In this document: piece by piece, positions 8,701-16,700 of the stretch
Layout of the letters: every line of letters starts with the position of its first letter
Numbering within the stretch: position 1 is the stretch's first letter
Source of the DNA: a virus
DNA length: 23,637 nt
Direction: 5' to 3' (one strand)
IMG/VR virus record: IMGVR_UViG_3300025137_000295
Coordinates: 1 to 23,637 of that record
Translations under genes and position numbers: made by a program
Notes under the pieces: generated by a model
The model's input: the letters and a program-made list of their open reading frames with translations, nothing else
What the model was told of the DNA's origin: nothing
Database searches by the model: none

Positions 8701-11700
8701 AAAGTTATCAACAACGAAACCAGATTTGAAACGATTGAGTCCATTTGCATCTTGAATTTCAAAAGACTCTGCATCTCTTTCTAAAAGAGAAAGTGCAGTC
8801 ATAGATTCAACTTTTTCTAATCTATCTTTAATCCTACCAATATCACGCATGGTAAATCTTTGAGTTTTAAATCTTTGAACCAATACATCTTTAGGAGTAA
8901 ATGTATATGGTGGAATAGAAAAACTTGCAAGTATCATTGCATTGTCTATTACTTTAGGTGGAGAAGGATTTTCAGCTGAAACTCCCTCAATAATTTTAAA
9001 ATCACCACTAGCAGTTAAGAATAATGTAGCTTCTTTTGCAAGATAAAATTCAAAATCAGATTGAAGATTACTTGTTGGTTGTGGCATATCAACAGTTACA
9101 GCACCAGTTCCATCAAACTGACGATTTTCAAAGTTAAATGAACTTCCTGTAATTTGATCTACCACAGACAATGTAGTTGATGAACCAGTAATGTTTTCTG
9201 CTGTTGGTCTAAAGTCGTAAGAGTTTGCAAGTGGGAATAGACCAGATGGCGTTGGGCTATCTGGATCTACTTTCGTTCCTGTGTATGTTGGAATATCATC
9301 ATACTCCATTTGACCAGCAACACTTGAGTAGGAGTCTACAGTGAAACAATCTCCAGCACCATGAGAGAAGAAATCATATACTACAAGCAATCTACCTATA
9401 GGTGATGCCGCAGAAGGTTTTCTAACAATTCGTGAGATGTCATAAAAGTTATCTCTCATTCCTGAGTCAAAAGTAAATCTTGAGGTAATAACTTCACTAC
9501 CAGCAGTAAGAGCAGATACAGTTGCAGTTGCACCAGAGAATGTACCAGTAATTGTATCAGAGGTTGTAAAGTCTGTTGCACCAAAACCATCTGTCAATAC
9601 ATATGACATTGGACTAGTAGTTTCTATAATTCTTGCTATTGCATTAGAAGCAGAACCAGTAATCTTTTCACCTCTAACAAAAGTTCCAGTGATATTTGTA
9701 AGTGTTAGTTTTGGAGTAGTCGCATCAGCTGAAGTTGATTGTGAATCGAATACACCAACAAGTTTAAATCCATCAGCACGACCAAGAGAAATTTCTCTGT
9801 CTGTTGCCCGAACACCATGTGCGCCATCTGCATCTGAGGAAAGAACTTTAAGTTCCTTCATCAAGTTAGTTGTTTTTGTTTTTGGTTGAACAGAAGTTCT
9901 TGTTATAGTACCGATGAACTTAACTTTTGCACCAGCACCAAGAATAGTATCTTCTGTGACTGTCGCAGACCCAGTACCAGTACCAGAAATCTTACTAGCT
10001 ACAGTTACCACTTGACCAGCTACACCTGTACCATCACCAGCAGTTATGATTGTCAATAAATAATCTTTTGCTGCATATGCGTTGAATGTTTCATTAGTTC
10101 CAGCAGTAAATGTAACTGCACCAGAAGAATTTGTTGTTCCAACAAACTGTCTGCGAATAACAAACTGTGTATCACTTGCACCAGAATTGGTTGCAGTCAA
10201 AAGTGTTTTAACTGGAGCCTTTGGAAATTTGAATACAGATAAACTTTTTTCAGGTTCAATAAGTTTTGCAACTCTTTGTGTTTCAAGAGTAACTCTAGTT
10301 GAGTTATCTTCTTCTATTACTTTTTCAGCGGCATCAGTTGCATTAGCATCTGTACCATCAATTAACATATTACCATCTTCATCAACAAGGGCCATGATAA
10401 GGTCAGCAGTAAATATGCTGTCATCAATAACCGAACGAACCTCATCAAATCTATGAGTAACAACTGCGTTGTGTCCACCGAAAGTACCAGAAGTAAGAAC
10501 TAAGTCTGTGTTATCTCCGTTTTCAATTATTGTATCAGTTTCAGCAGAATCAGATGCAGTAAGTTTTTCACCAGAAACAAATGTACCAATAACATTAGTA
10601 AGTGCAACTCTACCACCACTAGTAGCACCAGCATATACAAGTCCAGTTGCACCAGAAGTTACACCAGTAATTTTTACTCCACCAGTAGTGTGTGTTGCAG
10701 TAAGTAATGGTGAGGGTGTGCAATGATATACATCAGCATCAGTTCCATTACCTAGATTTAGGTATGTGAACATTCGCACATCAAATAAGTATAACTTAAA
10801 TTGTGCATCATTGTTACCAATAGTACCAGAGAAGTATTCAACTGCACGAACTCTTGATACACCAACTTGATAGCCAGATGCGCTACCTCTAGTTGCAGTA
10901 AAGTCTGTAAATAGTCCAACCTCTTTATATGGAGTAGTTTCACCAGAGATATTACCAATGTCTGGAGTACCAAAAAGATTAGTAGCAAATGCAAAGTTAC
11001 CCATCTCAAAGGTTGTAACACCAGCATTTACTGTATTAAAATCTCTAGCCTTGTTTAGGTCTAAGAATGTTGCTGCAGTTTTTTCTATTTCATAACCCTT
11101 GACATATGCTTTGCCTGGCGTAATTGAAACAGAAAGTAAAGATTCGTCAGCGGTATTGTTATCATCAGTTGTTCCAGCAGTACCATAAATACCAACATTG
11201 GTTTCTCCTGCATAATCATTATCAATAGATTCATTTACTGAAAACTGAAATGGTCTTACTGTATAATCACCAGACTCATCAAATGTTCTACGAGCAAGTG
11301 TATCACCAAGAACAGCATAATCTGTTCCTCTTGTAAGTTGAGTTACTCTACCTGATGTTGTTCTAATCAATTCAACAAAAAGTGAATCATCAACAGAGGT
11401 TGTATCTAGTTTAGCTAAGGTTAGAGTAATTTTTAATCTGTGTGCGCCACTAGCAGCATAGTTATTTGAACCAGTTGCATTATCAGTTAAAGTTGTATCT
11501 GCTTCTGGAGAAACTAAAGTTTCATTAATAAGAAAACCAACTCTAGCAGTTTCAGTTTTTGATGTATTACTTAATACTACTGTTTGTTTTTCGTTTCTTA
11601 CAAAAGTACCACGAATATAATAAATCCCAGCTTCAACAGTTACAGCAGAACCAGTTCCAGATGCACTTGAGGAAAAAGTTGTTCCTGATGCAATGTTTGC

Positions 11701-12186
11701 AGCATAAGATGTTGTGTGAGTAACAACAGAATCAGCAATAATGTTTTCACTATCTGAAAATACACCAGTGTTATTATCAGTACCAGTTTGAACATATTGA
11801 ACATAAAGATATGGTTGACTAGTAGTAGACCCTTCGGCATATCCTATAACTTGTGCCTTAACACCAGAGGTTACACCAGTAAGTGTAACAGGTGTTGTTG
11901 CGTTGTAGTATTGGCTTGGTCTTACATCTTCACCGCCAAATGTTGATTCAAGTGCAAGAGAATAATAAGCATCAGAATAAGATACTTGGCCTGGGATTAC
12001 AACAGAACCTTCTTTGAAGACATGGTTGCCCTGTTGTTCAATTTGATTTTGAAGAATAGATTGTAGGGTTGTTAGTTCCCTTGCCTGAATAGAAAAGCCG
12101 GGGCGAAATAAAACTCTATGAAAAGCATCTGCCTTATCAAAGTCATCATAATATGGTGATACATTTAAATTTGTAAGTTGGGCCAT
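5794..12186 (-). CDS. DUF4815-type giant virion structural protein, 2130 aa
   Basis: The N-terminus (SPYYDDFDKADAFHRVLFRP, residues 10-29, then SIQARELTTLQSILQNQIEQ) is typical of DUF4815 virion proteins. Further conserved-looking stretches are YAVLGDTLARRTFDESGDY near residue 290, NSYDFRPTAENI near 985, and a helical DIGRIKDRLEKVESMTALSL segment near 1110-1135, probably coiled coil. Beta modules of the GTFxxGEKxT type occur near residues 505-555 and 825-860. The C-terminus ends in an FNQFAIKIVMQSS and RIKDLRVLALA block. There is no signal peptide or membrane segment. The gene follows gp8, where T4 has gp9 to gp12, so a peripheral baseplate or fibre-anchoring role is likely but inferred. The AGGAAA ribosome site (12191-12196) overlaps the gp8 stop. 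Family assignment is from remembered sequence features. Confidence 0.82.
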   Translation of the reverse strand: MAQLTNLNVSPYYDDFDKADAFHRVLFRPGFSIQARELTTLQSILQNQIEQQGNHVFKEGSVVIPGQVSYSDAYYSLALESTFGGEDVRPSQYYNATTPVTLTGVTSGVKAQVIGYAEGSTTSQPYLYVQYVQTGTDNNTGVFSDSENIIADSVVTHTTSYAANIASGTTFSSSASGTGSAVTVEAGIYYIRGTFVRNEKQTVVLSNTSKTETARVGFLINETLVSPEADTTLTDNATGSNNYAASGAHRLKITLTLAKLDTTSVDDSLFVELIRTTSGRVTQLTRGTDYAVLGDTLARRTFDESGDYTVRPFQFSVNESIDNDYAGETNVGIYGTAGTTDDNNTADESLLSVSITPGKAYVKGYEIEKTAATFLDLNKARDFNTVNAGVTTFEMGNFAFATNLFGTPDIGNISGETTPYKEVGLFTDFTATRGSASGYQVGVSRVRAVEYFSGTIGNNDAQFKLYLFDVRMFTYLNLGNGTDADVYHCTPSPLLTATHTTGGVKITGVTSGATGLVYAGATSGGRVALTNVIGTFVSGEKLTASDSAETDTIIENGDNTDLVLTSGTFGGHNAVVTHRFDEVRSVIDDSIFTADLIMALVDEDGNMLIDGTDANATDAAEKVIEEDNSTRVTLETQRVAKLIEPEKSLSVFKFPKAPVKTLLTATNSGASDTQFVIRRQFVGTTNSSGAVTFTAGTNETFNAYAAKDYLLTIITAGDGTGVAGQVVTVASKISGTGTGSATVTEDTILGAGAKVKFIGTITRTSVQPKTKTTNLMKELKVLSSDADGAHGVRATDREISLGRADGFKLVGVFDSQSTSADATTPKLTLTNITGTFVRGEKITGSASNAIARIIETTSPMSYVLTDGFGATDFTTSDTITGTFSGATATVSALTAGSEVITSRFTFDSGMRDNFYDISRIVRKPSAASPIGRLLVVYDFFSHGAGDCFTVDSYSSVAGQMEYDDIPTYTGTKVDPDSPTPSGLFPLANSYDFRPTAENITGSSTTLSVVDQITGSSFNFENRQFDGTGAVTVDMPQPTSNLQSDFEFYLAKEATLFLTASGDFKIIEGVSAENPSPPKVIDNAMILASFSIPPYTFTPKDVLVQRFKTQRFTMRDIGRIKDRLEKVESMTALSLLERDAESFEIQDANGLNRFKSGFVVDNFAGHRVGDTINADYQIAIDPQLNEARPVCVLRNAELTELATSDTARLAVGYQKTGDLITLPYSDVTLVDQPYATRVENLQPYISAFWVGQIQLTPDSDNWFETETAPDLIINVDGNFSSVVNANRNNIGTLWNSWETQWSGVVSTQSTLSFARLGVWQRTIQTVRSDLERTGLRTEVVENIVEESQGNKVISRALVPFVRPRQITFVGQGFLPNTRVYPFFEGKDISAYVTPDSSTYTTDTTIIAGSPLICTVSGKVEGTFDIPDYKFKGQTSVPKFKTGEVEFRLTSSPTNARAGLGGVTSDPATAGSTIYAATGIIETEQETIIATRNATVVQTNVSETTSQFDTINTNRVIQRLDPLAQTFISEDENGCFLTKIDVFVAAKDDTLPMWVEIRNVINGYPGPKILPFGRKLLEPSQINVDDTIGATATTFTFDSPVYIQGGIEYCVVLRTNSLNYLVWIAQMGELDVSGSNRVVSKQPTLGVLFKSQNDKTWTAVQSQDLKFKLHKAEFTTTTGVCTLTNDNIGDSVLAEDGDTVYGRRLQQNPIRLTNSSTVAKINHGDHGMYSTSNNVTITGVNSGISTTLSAALTATGTSLTLTSATNFAASNLSSRCYVKIGTEILFGTLSGTTISSLTRSVEDGVAAAYAIGTTVELYQLFGTPLIEINKTHTAIANINIDSYTVALTTAPTVSGSSADVDSGGILTYASENYRFETLKTNIALLELPNTVISAELKKTSATSPSGAESSFIVETTSSSISLDETIDLDTTSMVCSNINEINELSSAKSFTLPLTLSTTDTSLSPVIDTARLSAILVANRINNIDSSSDVYPTSEYAAMTEPDGDGNVAVYITKKIALENPATSLRIFFAGHKTNTSEFKLLFKILRSDQSDDFDDLGYTFFNTDGSPDKTVPASLGRNDFQEYLYTAGINDDDIGEPLPEFNQFAIKIVMQSSDAANPPRIKDLRVLALAT

Positions 12187-12194
12187 TTGATTTC

Positions 12195-13691
12195 CTAAAA
12201 TTCAATTATAATTTTTATATCTTCCGTTTGGTCAGAAGCTCGTTGAATTGGTTTTCTATTTTCTAAGTAAATCATATTACCACTATATGATTCAAGTTCT
12301 GGATTTGCATAACCAGAAGTAAGAGATAGTGTAGAACCAGAAGCAAGTGTAACAGATTCAGTTGTAGTGGATGGTGTACCTGTTGCACCAGATGTTCCAC
12401 CTGTAATTAGGTTTGCACCACTAAAGGCAACATACGCACCAGAAGTAGCATTTGTTCCAAATCCCTTGAAACTTTCTTGTTGATAATAAAGAAGGTTTAA
12501 TGTAGGATCAAACTCAACAACTTTACCAGATGCACCAGTTGATGCTTGTGTAATTACTTCATCGGGTTCAAATGTACCAGAGTATGTTGCAAGTTTAACA
12601 ACATAACTTTGACGAAATGTAGAACCAGTTGCAACAGTAGTTGTTCCAAAAAGTGTTGGGTCAGCAATAAGACCTACTGTTCTGAAATCATTTCCAGCAG
12701 TAAAGTCATCACCCTCTGCAGCTGTAAGTGTTGTTGCAGACATAATGTAATGACCACCAAGTTCTGTGATTGCACTAAATCCATGTCCACCATTTGGTGA
12801 AATGATAACTTCAATTGCACCACCAGTACCACTTCCTATAGAGGAAGAAGATGACAATGCTGTGTCAGAGAAGGTGAATGAAGAACCTAAATTTATATAA
12901 CCAAAAGTATAACCAGCTCCTGCGGCATGAATAGTTGTATCTGTACCAGCAGTCAATCCGAATGAAACAATAGAACCAGATGCAATTGTAATTCTAACAA
13001 TCGCACCAGATGATGTTCCAGCACTTGTGCCATCTCCGTATATAGCAGCATAGTATGTTCCGTTAGTATAACCAGACCCAGCAGTAACTTTGAGAGATTC
13101 AATAGCACCATCAGTTGCGGCAGCTGAAACAGTACTATTAGTAGAAACTGGTATAAAGTCTGTAGTTAAATATTTTGAAGAATCTGACTGAGAAATTGTG
13201 TACATATATTTAATGACATATCCACCAATCGCAACAGGGGAGTTACTTGTGTCTGTTGGTTCTGCACCATTATAAGCAGCACCACCATTGTTGTCAAGAA
13301 CTTTATAAACATTATAGTCAGAAGTCATAAAGAAAAATGTTGAGTCATAAAGGTTTGTTGCACCTGATGTCGAAGTAGTATCTGAATTATAGTTGTGTTG
13401 ATACATATCATAGATAGTACCATTCGACCAGTTTCTACGAGGAAGTGCAAAAGTAATGTCAGTTGAAGCAATGTTCTTTGCAGCCAACATAGCATCCCAT
13501 GCACGAAATTCCTCTTGAGGACTATCGCCTGGAATTGGAGGAATACCATCTGAACCACCAGTTGTACTACTAGTGAACGGAGTTGCTTTTCCTAAAAATA
13601 AATAATATTTATTTAGAGCTGTTTCAGTAAACGATTCAAAGAATTGATTCGCATTGTGTTGTCTAAATTTTTCTGTAATGATTGCCGACAT
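12195..13691 (-). CDS. 8: Baseplate wedge protein gp8
   Basis: Homology to T4 gp8 is visible at both ends. An ALPRRNWSNGTIYDMY stretch near residues 83-98 matches the T4 IPRRDW region. A MIYLENRKPI stretch, followed by DQTEDIKIIIEF at the C-terminus, matches T4 MIYMENRPPI and DQTEEINILF. T4 gp8 has 334 residues and this has 498. The extra length is mainly beta-rich, glycine- and serine-rich repeats in the middle and C-terminal part (GSGYTNGTYY near 203, GAGYTFGYINLG near 253, GTFEPDEVITQASTG near 375, ITGGTSGATGT near 430). gp8 dimers are part of the wedge that joins gp7 and gp10 in T4. The start has AAAGG (13702-13706) ten bases upstream and an exact late box at 13711. Comparison is from memory, not a computed alignment. 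Confidence 0.9.
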   Translation of the reverse strand: MSAIITEKFRQHNANQFFESFTETALNKYYLFLGKATPFTSSTTGGSDGIPPIPGDSPQEEFRAWDAMLAAKNIASTDITFALPRRNWSNGTIYDMYQHNYNSDTTSTSGATNLYDSTFFFMTSDYNVYKVLDNNGGAAYNGAEPTDTSNSPVAIGGYVIKYMYTISQSDSSKYLTTDFIPVSTNSTVSAAATDGAIESLKVTAGSGYTNGTYYAAIYGDGTSAGTSSGAIVRITIASGSIVSFGLTAGTDTTIHAAGAGYTFGYINLGSSFTFSDTALSSSSSIGSGTGGAIEVIISPNGGHGFSAITELGGHYIMSATTLTAAEGDDFTAGNDFRTVGLIADPTLFGTTTVATGSTFRQSYVVKLATYSGTFEPDEVITQASTGASGKVVEFDPTLNLLYYQQESFKGFGTNATSGAYVAFSGANLITGGTSGATGTPSTTTESVTLASGSTLSLTSGYANPELESYSGNMIYLENRKPIQRASDQTEDIKIIIEF

Positions 13692-13710
13692 TTTTTTTAT
13701 ACCTTTATGT

Positions 13711-13718
13711 TATTTATA
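13711..13718 (-). promoter_or_regulatory. T4-type late promoter box TATAAATA for gp8
   Basis: An exact TATAAATA on the minus strand, 19 bases before the gp8 ATG, in the 36-base gap after the gp7-like gene. It likely starts the transcript for gp8, the DUF4815 protein and the genes behind them. Confidence 0.75.
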
Positions 13719-13727
13719 CAAATTGTC

Positions 13728-16700
13728 TTAGTAAGTTATACCAGTTGCTCCTTCAAATTGTATATTATCTCCTGTATTTAATAATAAAAATCCATGCGTA
13801 CTGTCTGTTGCATCTTCTAATGCTACATCGCCAGTATCTCTAACATGAATATCAGATGATCTCACAACAGGGAGTCCACCTTTACTACTATTTATAAGTA
13901 AATTTTCATCAGGAATTTGACCAGAACTTAAAACAATGTTTGTTGTTTCAAGTACGATAGCTGATGTGGTTGCAGTGGTGTCTGTTGTGTATGTACTCTT
14001 AAACCATTTTCTTGATTCTGTTGCATCTTCTAATACGATAACATCTTCATTTGTTTCATCAAGCAACTTATCAATGACAGAAATTGTAGAATAACTTTCT
14101 ATAATAAGATTACCATTTTCTTCTAAATTAAATCTATTTCTTTTTGTAGTTTCTTGACCTATGTACTCTCCGTCCTCTGCCAAAATCTGACCAAAGCTTT
14201 CTAGTTCAATACCAACATCAACTCCAGCATTAACACCAAAATTATTTGTTCGTCCATCGTTAACAATAATTTTATCTTGTTTTATAATGTCACTAAAACG
14301 ATAGTTACTAATTTGTGATAATGGAATAGTTTCTTCATTGTTATTGTTTCCGTCTAGGATAATTCTATCACCTTCGTTTACTACATATCCAGCTGGGAAG
14401 TTCCACTCTCCACCTTCTTGTAATATCCTTGATGCTCCATCATCTTCTTCTCCCAAGATATTAAATGTTTCATAGTCTTGACTTCCAGCAACATCTTCTT
14501 CAAGTCTAAAGAATGTGTCTGCTTGGTCGAGAGGTAATGTTCCATCTAACTGAAGAACATCTTCAGAAAAAGTTGTACCCTCTAGAATTATACCATCTCC
14601 ACCCAATTCATTTCCAAATGGATATTCTGCTAGATACACTAACAAGTTTCTTGTAAATTTAGGACTTGGCCTTGCAGTAATCTTTGTTACAATTTCTTTA
14701 ACAAGAATCCTGTCACCTTTTTCTGATGGAGCATATGACTTCTCTGTCATTATATGACTACCACCAGTACCAGTACCAGAAGTCCTGTCACTAGTATGTG
14801 TTACTGTTCTATCTTCCCACAATAAAGAGTCACCTGTCATTTGGAATCCATCTTCCAAATCCATACCTAGTCCATCTTCAAAGAGTATGTTTGAACCCAC
14901 ATCAGTTGAGGCTGCACTTGCATCAAGTACAAGATTGTCGCCAGGCAAACTTCCATCTTCTTGAATAATCTTCTGGTCACGAACACCAACTTCTGCAACA
15001 GGATATGCCTGAAGTCTTGTCTGTAGAAGTTGGTCAAAGATAGTCTGGAATGTAGATGCAAGTATTGGTGAGAATGTATCTGTGTCACCTGTGTATGCAG
15101 CAATACCAGCACCAGCATTACCAATTTCTACTGATACTAAGGTTGCAAGAGTAACTCTACCAAATGGTTGGAAACCAGCAGGGTGAACTGCTTTCTTTAA
15201 CTCATTCACATAACTTGAAAATGATGCACCAATCTGAACTTCATACGAAAAGTCTTGATAATAATAAGAGTCTTGAATACGAATCAAATCTTCACCAAGT
15301 CTATGTTGAACATTAGCATAATCTGAATCTGTAGTAGATAACACATCAACACTCGTTGTACCAGTAGCAATATCAGCTGTAATAACTGTTCCAACTGCAC
15401 CACCTGAATCCTGAATAGTAACATCTTTTCCAGAAAAATCTATTGGGTCTTCATTGATGATATGGTCATCAGCATCAACTAAATCAGTTGCAGTAGAATC
15501 AAGAGTGATTTGACCATCACCAGTTTCGTCATCTAATAAGAACCCATCTCTTGCATCTGTTTCATTAGCATCAGTAGCTTCTAAGATAAGAGTGTTACCA
15601 AAATCTTCGTTTGCAAGTTTAGAATTAGCATTTAAACTAGAGCTGTCTGTTCCATTAAGAATAATGTATTGATGACTGAGAGCATTTGTTGTATCGTTTT
15701 CTCTGCGAATACTTGCTTGTAAAAGTTTTCCACCAGATGTCGATTGTTGTACAAGTTTACTTTGGTTAGAATCAAAATCTTCATCTAATAAGAAACCACC
15801 AACACCTTGACTTTCAAGTTGAATCCTATCCGTTGCATTTCCTACTGTGCCACTTTCTTGTAAGAAGAAATGGTCGAACCTATCAGTACCATCTATGATT
15901 ATATTAGAACCTTCATCAAGAACTATAGTATCGTATACATTAGTTGCAATGGAAGCACCCATACCAGAATGATTGGTGCAGTAGTAATATAATACAGGTG
16001 CGTTTGATGCAACAACAATTTGAATGTATGCTCCATTTGTACCAATGTCTATTGACGCAGCTGATTTTGTAACACCAGTAGTATATTCAGTACCACTGTT
16101 ATGAGTTCCATCAAGAGTTTCAGATAGTCTTAGTATGTGTTGACCTGTTGTCGCAACATTGTATAGTGTCGGGTCTGACAAGTCAAAGTAATAAGTATTA
16201 CCTTCATACAAAACTAATTCTGCTTGTGGTGTACCATTAATATAAAATATATTTTGTTCTAGTGTTGTGCTATAGTAAACTTGAACTTTATATGTAAAGG
16301 TCTGAGGTAATGGTGTAAATGTTCCTGTACCATTTAAAAGAATACCTTCAGTATCATCAAACTCTTGTTCGTCCTCAAGAAGAATACCTTCGGGAAGAAG
16401 AAGTTCTGTACCCTGCTCAAGCTGGATACCTTCTTGGAATGTTGATGTTTGTTCTTGTTCAACTCTTATGACATTTTCAAATGTTGTGTCAAGAACTTTA
16501 GTGGTACTATTCCACCCACTAATAGTTCCAGTATGTCCTGATGAAGTTAATGTATTACCAACTTCAAAAGCACCTGTTATATCTTTAAGAACAAAGTGTG
16601 CATTGTATGATAACTCTGGTGGATTAGTACTACTGTATCTAAATCCAGAGTTTTTAATTTTTGTTGCTTTAATAGAACCAATGTCTGTAGTTGTTGCGTG

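Noticed and set aside
12546-12800. Plus-strand cysteine-rich frame opposite gp8
   Set aside because: It is fully inside gp8 on the other strand. The cysteines come from reading glycine/alanine/threonine codons in reverse, and there is no ribosome site or promoter.
13606-13613. AATAAATA box inside gp8
   Set aside because: It lies inside gp8 about 80 bases after its start with no gene start shortly downstream, and such strings are common by chance in this AT-rich DNA.
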